In this document: positions 1 to 11,672 of the stretch, piece by piece
Position numbering within the stretch: position 1 is the first letter of the stretch
Layout of the letters: every line of letters begins with the position of its first letter
Position numbers and translations under genes: made by a program
DNA from: Linnemannia hyalina
Lineage: Eukaryota > Mortierellomycota > Mortierellomycetes > Mortierellales > Mortierellaceae
Length of the DNA stretch: 64,000 nucleotides
Reading direction: 5' to 3'
Assembly (NCBI GenBank): GCA_019671135.1
Contig: JAHRHY010000014.1
Span: 742,001 to 806,000, forward strand
Notes under the pieces: model-generated
What the model saw: only the letters and a program-made list of their open reading frames with translations
The model's database searches: none
What the model was told of the DNA's origin: nothing

Positions 1-2840
1 ATCTTTTGGAGAGGATTGAGAAGAGAGTGCTCGCTCGTTCTTCCTGACTGCATAGTGAGACCCTTTTTTTCTTGCTCCGAACACCCACCGCGACAGTGCA
101 CGCTCTTTTGTTCTTTGTTGTTGTCATCAGTGATTAAAAACAGAATGGACCGAAAAAAAGAAGAGAGGACGAAGAAGAGAGGACGAAGAGGAAGGGGCAG
201 AGAGGAAGGAGAGAATGAGTGGATGCATGTGTGGTGTTGAGTCCATGCATGCTTTATTTTTGCAGGACTGAATTGCACTGAGTCCATCTGGACAGTGGAT
301 AAACACAGACACACAACAGATAAAAGTCGCCGAGTCCGAGTCCGATTCTCGATCCCCTTCCCGTCCAAACGCCCTGAAAAGAAGCAAACAAGCAAAAACC
401 TTGGCTCTTCTTGTGCATGGGAGCACCCATGCGTGGCGGTAGTATATTTTTGGCCCATCTTGTATTTCTCTTGCTCTCTCACTCTCACTCTGCCAATCCA
501 CCCAAATAACAAGAGCTAGCTCGAATGCAAGGTAATTAGTTCCTGTCGTACGTGGTGTTGAAACACCATGATTTTAACGTGAGCTCTCTCTCGCTCACTT
601 TACACCACACACAAAGAGATGCATGCGATGGATGATGGATACAGTCTCGCTTGTAAAATAATCCAACGGCCGTCTCTCTTTTTTTTTATGTTGAAGGAGA
701 GATTAAGAGCAACAAAATGAGGAGAGCAAGTGCGTTCGTCCCCACCGGAAAAATGAGAGCACAGAGATAAAGAAGAGGGGTCAGGGCCCAGGTCTGAGAG
801 TAAACATAGGGAGCTGGGTCTAGAGAGACACCGTTCTGATCCCCGATCCCGCGGTGGTTTCCCTTCTCACTCTCCCCCCCCTCTCTCTCCCTCTCACCTA
901 TGTCCGTCACCCTTTTGTCCACCACTCCTTTGTCCCCCTCCCCCTGTTTGTCATAATTCATTACGTTTTGTAACACAATTCAAACCACGACTGGACTTAC
1001 CCCTGCTCCTGCTCCCGATGGAACCACCCAGGTGGTTCCCCTCTACATTTGTCTCCGCGTGAAGGGTGGTGCTCACTTGTATTAAAACGGCCTGGCCACC
1101 TAACCAGTCAGCCAGGGATTGGTTCATCTTTCAGGAGAAAGGAGAGAGGACCCGGACCCCTGCCTTTTCCCCTGATGTAAATGGACCCGTTGTGTGTGTG
1201 TGTGTCTCGTCTTGGAGAGCAGCAGAAAAACGAGGAGAAAGCAGGCAGACAGCTGTACCTGGATGTCTTTCTTATTTAGCGAGACCAAGACAAGACAGAC
1301 ATGCGAATGAGATGTTGCGCTGTTGTGATCAATTGCACCGCACACGACGGCGGTGTGAAGAATGCTCCACTCTTTTCTCGTTCAATTGACTGACAGAGGA
1401 CTGTGCATGACGAATGTGGCAGCATATGAAAGGGGTCAAAGTGCAAAGAATGTGAGAAAGTGCGACGCTGGTTTTCAATAAAGAAAAAAGGAGCTCTAAC
1501 AACACAATGCTCTCTTCAGCCCAAGTCATCTGTTTACAACAAGAAAACAGCGGCAGTGGCAAATGTGATTCGTAAAGACGACAACGAACAGGGGTTCCTG
1601 ATCATTAACAGGCTAGTACGATGGGGAACGTTGTTGATACCACACGATTCGAATCTTAGGAGTAGGGAGCATCCGTTCATTTATTACATTAATGCCCATT
1701 AGAATGTTTACAGGAGTGTAAAGGAAGGAGAAAAACAGGGAGAGGAATGCCTGCTACAAAAACAACAAGTTGACACAGCTGTTCTTTGTTGTCGTTTGCT
1801 GTTATTGCTCTTGTTGCTGTTCATTATATGTCGTTTTTATCTTTTCGCTATCCGCGAATAGATGAAGCTGACACGAAAAAGGGCGGTCTACGAAAAACAT
1901 CACAAACAGCAACCACAAAGACAACAAACAAAGTAAGGTCCGCAACCCAGCCCTGATTTTGGTTTCCTCGCCTGCCTTTTCATTCCTCAGTTCCGTGGAG
2001 TGTCACACCAGATCGATGTCCTAGGCTTCAGATTCCCCCGAGGCCACACAAGAAGAAGGTATGCAGATCTTGCCCTTCCGATGAAAACAAACAAACCAAA
2101 TTTTCTCTTGGGTCTTTTTATATCTTCCTCGTTTTTTCTTCTTGAAAGGAAAGAGACACGGAAAACTGTAATTCCACAACCCTGCCGATCTAGATCTATC
2201 CGTCCGCGGGCGATGGACCAAAGACGGGCCCTTTGTTGGCTATTGATGTTTGTGTTTTTGTCACCTCATACTTTTTCTTCTTTGCTTCTAGAACCTAAGC
2301 GATAGGCGTGTCTAATTGCCTATCTTTCGTCACTCGTCTCGGCGTTTAAAACACACACAAGCGCATCAGGTCATACAAACGAAAAGGGCGAAGGAAGGAC
2401 TGAAATATAAAAGAAAAACAAGAAATAAGTGAGGAGTGGTCAATGTGGGGAGTTGAAGAAGAGAGGTCCTCATGCACCTCCTCCCTTCTCCTCGGACCAA
2501 ACTATTTAGAAATGTGACTTGTGATTTTCCATGTGGGCCAAATGACCTGCATCCATTCATTTTCATCTTCATGCAGGCGCCGCCATGTCTCATTCGTATC
2601 CTTATACTGCACATCTTCTGGACAAAGTGGGCGAAATCTGCAACAGTCAGTCCCTCTGCTATCCCTCCAATATCCCCCACAGTCAAAGCTGGAGATCTCC
2701 GTGGTTTGTTCTGTAACAGAATGTCATGCATGCACCTCATCTCATGCCTTACTCCAGCGTCTAGTTTGGTCACCCTATTAAACCTTCATGTTACCTCCAC
2801 CTCTAATTTGCAGCCAATGCACAGAACCGCTTTTCCGATT
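1..2840. other. No gene recognised; simple-sequence rich
   Basis: No frame on either strand here reads as a protein family I recognise, and the open stretches are short and of biased composition. There are purine/pyrimidine tracts (for example near 130-230, 870-900 and 1190-1210, the last a GT run). It may hold regulatory or decayed sequence to the left of the recombinase relic that starts near 2843. Confidence 0.5.
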
Positions 2841-2842
2841 GA

Positions 2843-5800
2843 CTGAACGACAAAAGCAATGCCACTGCTCTTCACAGAAACCAGGACGACCAAGATACCC
2901 TGACAACGTCGACCAATGTGCGCGTGGAGCACCAGACACATAATCGACACCAAAGCCAGTTGCTGCCTATCGCATCGTCACCAGTCGGGCTTACGGTTTC
3001 ATCGGAGCCTGGATCAAATTCACGCAAAAGAAAAGCGCGACAGCCAATGCAACCTCAATCGCCACCGCAAAGCACCAGTGGCCAAGCCGCTCTGCCCGTA
3101 ACAGTTCGGTCGGAGCTAGAGTGGGCAAGATATAACACCATGCAGGAAGCAGATGCCCTTTTCAACAGCCAGCAAATATGCCGCGCCAATCTACACCCCA
3201 GTGAAGGTATATGACATCTACCGAGAACATTGGTTTGTAAGTGTACTACTAACCCCACCTTCCTTGTCTTATCATTGACTAGTTGTTCAGTACTGCAACT
3301 AATATACTATTGTCATTCTACTCTGATAGGAATGGTGTAAAACCAATCATTACAGGACTACATTGTAATGAATTCACGCGCAGCACGTTACTTTAAGGAA
3401 GCATTCGGAGAACCGGACCCTCTGAAGCCTGAGATCGTTCCTTTGCGCAGACAGAAATCTCGAAATGATGCGCTCGGAGACTACCTTATGCCTGAGACGA
3501 TGAATTTCTATATCAAGGCTGTCGTCGATCTGTAGAATGAGCAGGCTACTGAGGCACCAAGTGGAGCGCGTCCAGGAACCGATGTGTCCCACGGAAGATA
3601 GCCAGGCCTTTCATGGAGGCGTACAAACGGAAGATTGGTAAGATGGCGAATTTCTGGGTCATGTAAGCACAGTTGTAATGCTATATTTTACTGTTTTATT
3701 AACATTCTCTCTTAACTTTTTTTTAGGCGCACTCACAAAGGCAACAAAGTTCCAGGGCATTAGGATCACGGAGGGGTACAACAAACAGGGCTTCAAGCGC
3801 ATGATGAAGTCGTATTGGACACGAAATTATGTTCACGAAGATCAAAAGAACCGCAGGAAATTAAATGGATTCCGCGACCGACTCAACCTATCATGGATTC
3901 ACTTTATGATGTGTCGAGGTGAAAACACGCGGATGGCATTGCTGCAAGACCTGAATTTCCACGCATTCGAATTCAGTGATGCTACAGGACAGTTCACCCC
4001 GAGTATTGTCCTGACGATGCTGCAAGGCAAGATGAACGCCGACGGGAAGATGCTCTATGGTGTGGTTGTTCGAAATAAGGATGTCGAGACGTGTCCAGTG
4101 GGTTCCTTGGCGTTTTATTTGTTTGAGCTGTTCATGGTATGTTGACTGCGGCGGACTATTTTATGTTTGCTATTACGTTGCCCTATCTGGATTTTCAAGT
4201 TGATGGATGTTAACCTGTCGTGTTTCTACGCTCTAGGACCCACGCGTGTGCCCCGATTTCAGCATGCCGGATTGGGAAACCCGATACCTCGTATTTGCAT
4301 GCAACCCTACCAAGCCGATGTCCTCCTCCACGCATTACACTGCTCAAAAGCAGGAGATGGAAGCTACCAACATTCTATCATCCAAGGTCACTAATACCGT
4401 TCGTCGAGCAGGAGCACAGCAAGCCCAATCAGCCGAGGAAACGATAGAGAAGACTGCACTGCATGGAAACTGGTTGCACCACCGGGTTGTCACAGACTAT
4501 CTGAGCGAGATTCCAGAGCGTGTACCCCTCATGTTAGCCGGCTTTACAAATCATCAGGAGCGGTTCTGGATTGCCAGGAATACACTCATTCCACCTGTCG
4601 ACCTTCAAAAGCTCATTTTCCCCGTCCTTAATAACGCATACCCGGATAAAGATTGGGACGCTTGGATGGATAATATCATGACCGACAAGGACGAATACGA
4701 CAATCGCCAACTGGATCAGAGGCTTGCATCAAAGTATCCTCAGCATGACTCCCAGAAGATCAAGTTTTTTGTTCTTCTCGCTCATCTCCGCAAGATCATC
4801 TTACAGGACGCAGCCACCCTCATGGATATCAACAGCGACCCACAATGTCAATACGACCTTCACCATATCTTCCTTGAGCCCGTCTTCAGGTCACCCTTGT
4901 TCATCCAGTTCAGGGTTGGTCTTCGCCAAAAGATGGCCACCCATATCAGATAGCCTCCTTGCCAACGCTCCAGCAATTCAGCACGGTCTCAAGGACATTT
5001 CTGATAGGCTAGGGTCTGTTATGGATCTACTTCGACACATGACTTCAACAACCGACATGCATCGCGACAGAGAATTATGGTCGGCATCAATTGAAAGGCA
5101 GATGGAAAGTCTAGCTACGGTGCACAACGGATTGATTTCGACAAGCAACAGCATAACTTCTAACTTGAGCGCAGTTCAACAGACCCTCACGCAACTTTTG
5201 ACCTCTGCCGTGGATGTCATATCTGCTACGAAAGTTGCGGAAGCAACGGTTCTCCCATTACCACCACACGTGCCGTTTATTCCGCCTTCGCTACTCCAGC
5301 CATCATCACAGCAGCCATCACCCCCTTTGCAGTCGCAACCACAATCACAACCAGACGAACAACAGTTCTCGTCTGGGATTCAGTCTGGACTACCAGGAAA
5401 TCAATTGCCTCCTCCGCCCTCAGTTTCTCCGCCTCCCGCTTCTCCACCTCAATCCCCGGCTTCTCAACTTTCACTCCCTGGATCTCCGCCGCCACAGCAG
5501 TATCAGTCTTTCACAGCAGGTGCCTTACCAGCAGCTATCCACCAGGCGACAGTCGACCTAGAGCCAGACCTGGAGGCCCTGGCAGAGAGTTTTGCATCAC
5601 CACGGCACAAGCCTGCCACTTCAACTTACACCATGAAGCCTCGTCCGCGCGTCCTTGAGCCACTTTGGCAAGAATGGTTTCACGGAGTTGCTGGAGAACC
5701 CTCGATCTGGCAGATGAACAAGCACCACAAGTGGCGCAAAAATGCGGACGCCGCGATGCGTAAGCATTATGCATTCAATCGAGCGATCATTGAGTCGGTG

Positions 5801-5935
5801 CTGAAGGCTATTTCGGAGGCAAAGGAACCTTCACTCGAATTAAGGAAGGAGGCGGGAATGCTGACAGTCAAAGAGAGAATTGCTAACGCTGGGTCGCTTA
5901 ATAAGTATTTTTTGCAACTTAGTAGCAAGACTTGA
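2843..5935 (+). pseudogene. Decayed Crypton/Ndc10-like tyrosine recombinase gene with GCR1_C-like C-terminus
   Basis: Pieces in several frames line up as one protein. A basic N-terminal part (about 2843-3160) is followed near 3174-3236 by a segment ending YDIYREHW and a GTAAGT donor. The next exon (about 3356-3637) contains MNFYIKAVVDL and then RPFMEAYKRK. The core (about 3727-4137 and 4238-4950) carries RDRLNLSWIHFMMCRGENTR, HGNWLHHRVVTDYL and LAGFTNHQERFWIAR, which resemble the Ndc10 domain-2/Crypton recombinase fold. A Ser/Pro/Gln linker then leads to a C-terminal block (about 5635-5800) with EPLWQEWFHG and HHKWRKNADAA, typical of GCR1_C DNA-binding domains. It is broken: an in-frame TAG sits at 3533-3535 exactly after VVDL, a frameshift lies between 3536 and 3588, another between about 4870 and 4950, and possibly one near 3165. 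The expected catalytic His of the T-H-x-x-R motif reads Asn (TNTVRR). Cryptons lack terminal inverted repeats, so I cannot set element ends. Sequencing errors could explain some breaks. Confidence 0.7.
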
Positions 5936-7353
5936 ATAAAAGATAAGATCAAAAGAGTATTCTTGTGTTTAATCGATGGGCTTGGGGGGGGGGGGGTTCA
6001 TTAGAGGTAGCGACCATTGTGTGAATGTAATCATTCTGTGCTAGTGCTAGAGATTCATCCTGTGTATGGATTGATCTGTTGATGTAAGTGGCGGTTACGG
6101 ATATCGTAGATGACATAGATAACAAGAGGGTGCTGAGCCAAGAGTTTGCGTGTTATGATACTGAACTTGGATTTAACGGTAAGCATGGAGGGTGATCTTA
6201 GCCCTGTATGCGTCCAGATACTAAGTGGCACACCTTGGAAAGTTTGACAATGCGATCAATATCTACGCGCAGGCATTATTTTGTTCAATTCAGTTCCTCT
6301 ATTCAATAGTCATTCAATTCAGTCAACTATTGCAGCAGTATTGGCACAGGTACATAGGCTTGAAAAAGAGCAACCAATAAAATCCTCGCGTGCCCACCAC
6401 GCGTTTGCTTCTTGCATTGCGAAAAAGTTCGACCTAGCCCCTCGACCTTCGTACTTTGTACTGTACTTGGCCATTTGGCCCGCTGCTATAAGATCTAGAT
6501 GGAGGTTTCTATAGTTCCTCGGACTTAGTATCTTGTTGTTTTCTTTGGTGCTTAGGATGCTGCACAGACACCTGCTTCTTCAAGCGGTACGTTGATGTCA
6601 TGGGTTGACTCGGGGTATGTCCTCTCTGTCCCTCTCTCAACAACAAGATTGGCCGTGGGGGAGTGGAATGGAGCGAGGCTGCCAAAGCTAACATATTGAT
6701 CCTCCGCTTGGTCCATCTTGGTAACTTTGTCATCTTTTCGACACCATCGTGTTGTCTGGCCATATTGCTAACGTGTCTGAGTTTGTTCCTTTTTGCCCAC
6801 ATGTTTGTTGCGGGAGTGAGTGAGTGAGTTGCGATTCGACTTTTTGACCTTGTGGTTATTGTCGTAATGGATGCCGGACATCTAGGAAAGAGAAAGAGAA
6901 GGAAAAAGTTACTCAGGGACGGCATTGTTCAATCAAGGAGACGCTGGGAACCGATATCTTTATTTGTGTTACACTTAAGACTTCTCAATGGAGCATCTCT
7001 CTCTCCTGCAGGTTCAACTCGGCTATTCGTCCGTCTCTTTGTTGTGTTCCTGCGCCTTTGGATGGCGTGGTGGAAGTTCAATTGTTTAGCGAGTCATGGA
7101 ACTGACTGTAGGACATAGGCAGACGCGAAACTAATTCATGGTGACCGTGCAACCCACACAGATAACAGTGGTGGACCCTTTTTTTCGTTCGACAGGGGTG
7201 AGACCAAGCCACCGACCATGTTACGTCCTCTTTTGTTCTGCATTCGAATTTAGTCAACACAACTCATGACATCTCCTGGTGCGACATTCACAACACAACT
7301 GGCCACTCACTTTACCCACACCACCCATACTACCACCAAGCAAACAGAACAAC
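5936..7353. other. No gene recognised; 13-base poly-G run
   Basis: This stretch lies between the recombinase relic and the Fmp46-like gene. It contains a 13-base G run (5984-5996) just after the relic's stop. Short open frames on both strands show no recognisable domain. The right-hand end, about 7260-7353, is AC-rich and is probably the 5' leader of the next gene. Confidence 0.45.
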
Positions 7354-7857
7354 ATGTCATTCCGCCTACCAAAGTTCCCAATGATCACAATCTTCCACAA
7401 CCCATCCCTAAAAACCTCCACCGAAGCCCTATCCCTCCTCCAAAAAGCCTCCCGCCGCTACAATTTCGAAATCGACCTTATCCAGACCAAAAAGCAACCC
7501 CCTACCCATCAACAGGTCGCAAATATCGTCGAATATCTGGGTAACGGGTCCATAGACGCAGGATTGGAGCAAATATTGGTACCCGAGGTGGAGAAGAAGC
7601 CGTCGACAGTGGCGGAGGTGCAGGAGATTCTAGATAGGAACCCTGGGTATTTGAGGAAGCCGTTGATTGTTGATTGGAATCGGGGCAAGGCATTGATAGC
7701 CGATGTAAGTTTGTTGTTTAAGTGCTTTAAGGTTGTTTGAGTATGGGTGGTTTCATTAGCTTGACGCGTATGCATGTCCTTCGTTTGTCTTTCTGTCGCT
7801 TGGTAGCCCCCAAGAAGAATCTTTGAGCTCGTCAAAGGCGCCTACGAAGAACGGTGA
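7354..7857 (+). CDS. Thioredoxin-fold protein, Fmp46/DUF1687 (ArsC-like) family
   Basis: Two exons, 7354-7704 and 7807-7857, give 133 residues. The intron has a GTAAGT donor and TAG acceptor and is in phase 0; without splicing the frame would run into an unrelated tail. The start matches the family: a few residues, then ITIFHNPSLKTS, the beta-alpha unit seen in ArsC-like proteins. Towards the end, RKPLIVDWNRGKALIAD matches the conserved RPLVVDWnnGkAviGd block of the fungal Fmp46/DUF1687 family. The Cys of the ArsC loop (NPxCxKS) is not present; the loop reads NPSLKTS. In yeast Fmp46 is a mitochondrial putative redox protein of unknown role. The C-terminus after the intron (PPRRIFELVKGAYEER) is short. 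Family assignment is fairly secure; biochemical role is not known. Confidence 0.75.
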
Positions 7858-9647
7858 AGAACGCCATGAAGAACAGTATCTGCACCGTCATTCATTCAAG
7901 CAATAAAATAATCCGCAGCTAATTAATTCCTCAACCGAACAAGTGCAGAAAGGAAAAAAAGGTGATCGCGACGGGAAAATGAAAGAAAAGTAGGCGCGTC
8001 GCGTATCGCGTCTTTTTTTAGTTTCCTCTAAGACACGTCGAGCATGATACTAAAAAGATGATGGGTATGATGGCTCGAGGGTAGTCATGCCCGCCTAGTG
8101 ATGGATGATCCCAGGTCACTCGTGAAGATGCACGACACCCTCTTCCCTCCTTGCTGACGTTAGCGCCCGCAACTCCCTCTTTTCTTCGTCCTGGTCGAGA
8201 ACTTGGGTACTGGTGTGTCTATATCTTCCTTGTACTCTCCCTCCCTCTCCTGTCACAGAAAGCACAACAACAAAAAGATACGACACCCGGCCTAGCCATT
8301 CACAAAATGTGTCTTGCAACCCGCAACTCCTATTGACGTGTATGCCATCATCTGAAAAAATACGGGAGGGAAGCACCTTCCTCATTGACGAAATAGAACG
8401 TTACTTGTTCATATCTCGCATGAAATTTAGAATAAAAAAAGTCGAAATGGTCGTTCTACTCAAGCACACCTGAAAATCGGGGGTAGGCAAAGAGGTTGGT
8501 CCTCCGCCCAGGTTCGCCTCGCCAAATGAAAGAAAAGAAAGAAAAGAGAGGCTCGCTGCATGTTTTATATCCTCGCCACCACTACCTCGCATACATAGAG
8601 GGATCAGTCAATGTTTGTCTCGACCTCTGCTATCCACCTGCATCCGACAAAAGTAAGCATATGCTACCTCATGCTTTGGCCATTCAATCTTCAAGAAACT
8701 GACAACTCTTGTGTATGAAAATTGAAATGATCTGAGCAGAGGCAAGCCTCAGAACAACTCTGGTAATCCTCCACTAAAGGTTTTGTTTAACGAAAAAGGA
8801 GAATATGTCCAATTTACTATCGTCGAAAGAACCTCCTCTGTTCCTATCCATCTCAACTTTGTGAGAAAAGAAAACTTGTAAAAGCTAAACACACCTATCG
8901 ACTAGTACGATCCTCTATCAAGAGCTCAACCGTCCATAACGTGTTCATTAGGCAGTTTCAAACTTTGACATACCCACATTCAAATCGAAGCGTATTTCAA
9001 TAGCGCATTTGAAACACATCAGTCATCTAGGAAACGTATTTCCATAGCGGAATTCCTTGATGGCGCATTTGGTTACACGCCGTCAAATGTCAAGGTTTGA
9101 AACTCCCTATACTCGCCACCACCTTAATGAAAACCTATCAATGGCGGGGTGGAAAGTTGTCGTGTTATCGGGTGGGACGAAAATAATAGATGAAAGTCAA
9201 GTTGCACACTGAGGGTTTTTTTTTTTTTTTTTTTTTGGGCTGGGAATTCATCTTTCTCTTTATGCATGTTCATCCTCGGCCATAGGAAAGTACCTGTGCT
9301 GAACAAGGCTCGATTTAATAACGCCATATATATGTTCTCAAGAAGAGGCCGGTCAAGGATGGAGGTACGGCCACCGCAAACGTACGTCTTATCTTGTCCG
9401 TCTTGAACATGTCCGAGTTCAAGCGCAAGAAAGCAAGAACAAACAATCTAGCAAAAAATAATATGTTCAAGCAATGATTTTAACATACGCATCCAAAAAG
9501 AAAAAGTAGGGTTTCCTCACAAAGGAAAGTCATTTATTCTCTACTGAATTCGCCCTGAATTGGTATTCAAGCAATTGAGTGCATTGAGGAGAGGCGTAAT
9601 TGACCTCAGGTATAACTATAATCTTTCTTTCACCCTTCAATTACCAT
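7858..9647. other. No gene recognised; contains MITE candidate and poly-T run
   Basis: No coding stretch here resembles a known family on either strand. Two items stand out: the 157-bp inverted-repeat element at 8951-9107, annotated separately, and a run of about 20 T at 9217-9237. The stretch separates the Fmp46-like gene from the left arm of the inverted repeat beside the hydrolase. Confidence 0.45.
8951..9107. mobile_element. Candidate MITE, Tc1/mariner-like, 157 bp
   Basis: The first 21 bases (8951-8971) and the reverse complement of the last 21 (9087-9107) agree at 19 positions; both contain AGTTTCAAAC and TTGACAT. The element is flanked on both sides by TA (8949-8950 and 9108-9109), the target-site duplication of Tc1/mariner-type transposons. 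Inside, the motif CGTATTTC-ATAGCG occurs twice (about 8991-9005 and 9033-9048) and GCGCATTTG twice, as often seen in subterminal repeats. There is no coding capacity, so movement would need a transposase supplied elsewhere. The structure is seen directly; the superfamily assignment is inferred from the TA flank alone. Confidence 0.6.
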
Positions 9648-9985
9648 TGCTAAGAACCCTGTAGATTCGAAGGAAACACCTTCTTTCTCCGTCCGATCGT
9701 GGTTTTTCCACTTTACCCCTTCATATCAGAGAAAGGAGTGCTTTTTTCCTCTTCTTTTCCCTCGGTACCTCGGCGGTTACTCTTTTCTCCATCTTATGCC
9801 TTCTCACTTTCCTCGCCATCCTCAAGCGGATCTAATCGACAGACCGAGCAAACTCATGACTTGAACTGCCAAAATCCTTCATCCGCCCTCTTTTGTTCAA
9901 CATCCTAGTCATCCCTCACAGGCATCGTGCCAATTTTCGACAGTGCTGTCACTTTATCCGTTTATCCGTCTCGCCTTCCACTAAG
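9648..9985. repeat. Left arm of inverted repeat flanking the hydrolase gene
   Basis: Read in reverse complement, this stretch matches 11392-11672 over about 280 bp with scattered substitutions. Shared blocks include CTTTCTTTCTCCGTCCGAT, ATATCAGAGAAAGG, GATCTAATCGACAG, CTTTTGTTCAACATCCTAGT and CACTTTATCCGTTT. The left arm carries an extra segment of about 50-60 bases near 9755-9815. The arms lie on either side of the alpha/beta hydrolase gene (10167-11054). It includes an inverted copy of the upstream motif found before the ADH genes (9702-9719). Confidence 0.85.
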
Positions 9986-10166
9986 GTTCGCCTTTTCACA
10001 CCTGCCCTTTCATGTCTCAATATTGTCTCAACCATTGAGGGTGTAGACACATAAATCCAAAGACAAAAGGTAGTGTATCCACCCATCATTTTTTTGGTGG
10101 CGAGCAAAATAAAGCTCGGTAGATCAGCCATTGCTTTTAATACACGTAAGTGTCTAGGTACTACTT

Positions 10167-11054
10167 CTACAAGCTCTTCTTGAAAAACTCGGTCAACTTG
10201 GGGACACAGTCGCTGACCTTGCGGTCATAAAGGTCCACGTGTGTGGCTCCGGCAATAGTAAACAACTCGCTCGGTTTTCCTGCTTTAGCAATCGCAATTC
10301 GACTGTGCTCAAAGGTATCTGCATCCGTTCCTGCAATCAGCAATAATGGACGAGGGGAGATCCTTTCGATCCTGGCGAATGCATCGAATGCGACCAGAGA
10401 ATCATAGCTCCAAAGGGCAAACTTGTTGACGGACCGGCTGTGGGATGCACGAGACGTCAGGTAGTAGTCGTAAGCCTCCTTCATCAAGACCGGGCCGTCC
10501 TTCACATCCGCGGGGATGAACGGAAGGTACTTGACCTCGCCTCCCTTGGCGTACTCTGTCCTGTTCTCTCCAGCTTGAGCAACCAACGAAGAAAGGGTCT
10601 CCTCCGGAATCGATCCTGCGAAGAGCAATCCAATATCAACCATAGAGACGCCGGCAATGGCCTTGACACGAGCATCAGTAGAGGCTGTGGCGACTGCATA
10701 TCCACCCCCCGCGCATACACCGAGCATTCCAATCCTCTTGGGGTCCACCTTGTCGTTGGCCGTGAGGTATGTCACTGCAGACTTGGCGTCTTCAATGGCG
10801 GCATAGGGGTCCTCGACACATCTGGGAGTACCCTCGCTGGCGCCTTGAGTGCGACGGTCAAAGGCCAGGGTGATGAAACCGTGTTTGGAGAGCTCAGCGG
10901 CATAGGTACCAGCGGTTTGTTCCTTGACTCCACCGCCTGGGTGGAGGACGACAATCCCGGGCAGGCGCTCGCCTTCCTTGTACGAGGCGGGGACGTAGAG
11001 GTGACCGGAAAGGGTGATGTTGTTGCTTGGGAAAGTGATTTCGATTGGAGCCAT
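10167..11054 (-). CDS. Alpha/beta hydrolase with Cys nucleophile (dienelactone hydrolase/YcjY-like)
   Basis: A single 295-residue exon. The N-terminal strand ITFPSNNITLSGHLYVPA leads to the oxyanion region GIVVLHPGGGVKEQ. The nucleophile elbow is GVCAGGGYA (about residue 112), with Cys rather than Ser as in dienelactone hydrolases and YcjY-type enzymes. The probable acid is in LLLIAGTDADTFEHS, and the catalytic His in GATHVDLYD near the C-terminus. No signal peptide is visible, so it is probably cytosolic. It likely hydrolyses esters or lactones; the substrate is unknown. It is transcribed away from ADH-A, and the space between the two starts (11055-11962) is shared and contains one inverted-repeat arm. 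The gene is thus bracketed by that repeat, which suggests local rearrangement or acquisition. The start Met at 11054 is followed at once by the conserved N-terminal strand, so I trust it. Confidence 0.85.
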   Translation of the reverse strand: MAPIEITFPSNNITLSGHLYVPASYKEGERLPGIVVLHPGGGVKEQTAGTYAAELSKHGFITLAFDRRTQGASEGTPRCVEDPYAAIEDAKSAVTYLTANDKVDPKRIGMLGVCAGGGYAVATASTDARVKAIAGVSMVDIGLLFAGSIPEETLSSLVAQAGENRTEYAKGGEVKYLPFIPADVKDGPVLMKEAYDYYLTSRASHSRSVNKFALWSYDSLVAFDAFARIERISPRPLLLIAGTDADTFEHSRIAIAKAGKPSELFTIAGATHVDLYDRKVSDCVPKLTEFFKKSL

Positions 11055-11391
11055 TCTTGATACGGACTTGAGTGTCAGAGAGAAAGATAGAGTGTGTGTG
11101 TGAGGAACTAAAGAGGGCGTTGGTTACTGTGTAATATCAACAGAGGGTAAGGCAGGATGGGTATAACGAATATCATTGAGAGAGGAGACAGGGGGTAATT
11201 ATATTTGGAGAGAAGGATTGAGGCCGGGGACCGTCGAAGAATGTAACGTTGGAGAAGATAGTAATGAGAATGCAGTGAAGGGAAATTATGCTCCTTGACC
11301 CTCTCGTCACCCTTTTTTTTCCTTAACAGGATGGGCTAATCGAATTGCGAACACGTATACCTTCGCCGCTCGAATTGCTATGGGTGTTGGT

Positions 11392-11672
11392 AATTGGTGG
11401 AAAGCGAGACGGACAAACGGATAAAGTGACAACAGCGTTGAAAATAGGCACGATACCTGTGAGGGGTGACTAGGATGTTGAACAAAAGAGGGGTGGATGA
11501 ATGATTTGGCAGTTCAAGTCGTGAGTTTGCCCGACCTGTCGATTAGATCCACTTGAGGATGACAAGGAAGGTGGGGAAAAAAGCACCCTTTCTCTGATAT
11601 GAACGGCTAAAGTGGAAAAACCACAATCGGACGGAGAAAGAAAGTGTATCCTTCGAACCTACAGGGGCTTAG
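11392..11672. repeat. Right arm of inverted repeat; lies in hydrolase/ADH-A shared upstream region
   Basis: Reverse-complement partner of 9648-9985. It sits about 340 bases upstream of the hydrolase start and about 290 bases before the ADH-A start, so it is part of a divergent promoter. It contains the 19-bp motif at 11603-11621 that recurs before the other two ADH genes. This arm is therefore probably the original promoter segment and the left arm a displaced inverted copy, though the direction of copying is inferred. Confidence 0.85.
11603..11621 (+). promoter_or_regulatory. Shared upstream motif, copy before ADH-A
   Basis: ACGGCTAAAGTGGAAAAAC, identical to copies at 15031-15049 and 18655-18673, which lie upstream of ADH-B and ADH-C. 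It ends 341 bases before the ADH-A start. Downstream of it, a second conserved block (GGAATCCTATTAGCCA here; AATCCTATTCGCCA before B and C) follows in the same order, so the three upstream regions are homologous. Function as a regulator site is inferred. Confidence 0.55.

Noticed and set aside
5214..5561. Alternative + frame rich in His/Ser inside the recombinase relic
   Set aside because: Out-of-frame reading of the Pro/Gln/Ser linker of the relic.
10440..11060. 206-codon + frame opposite the hydrolase
   Set aside because: Shadow of the hydrolase, which has complete catalytic motifs on the minus strand.
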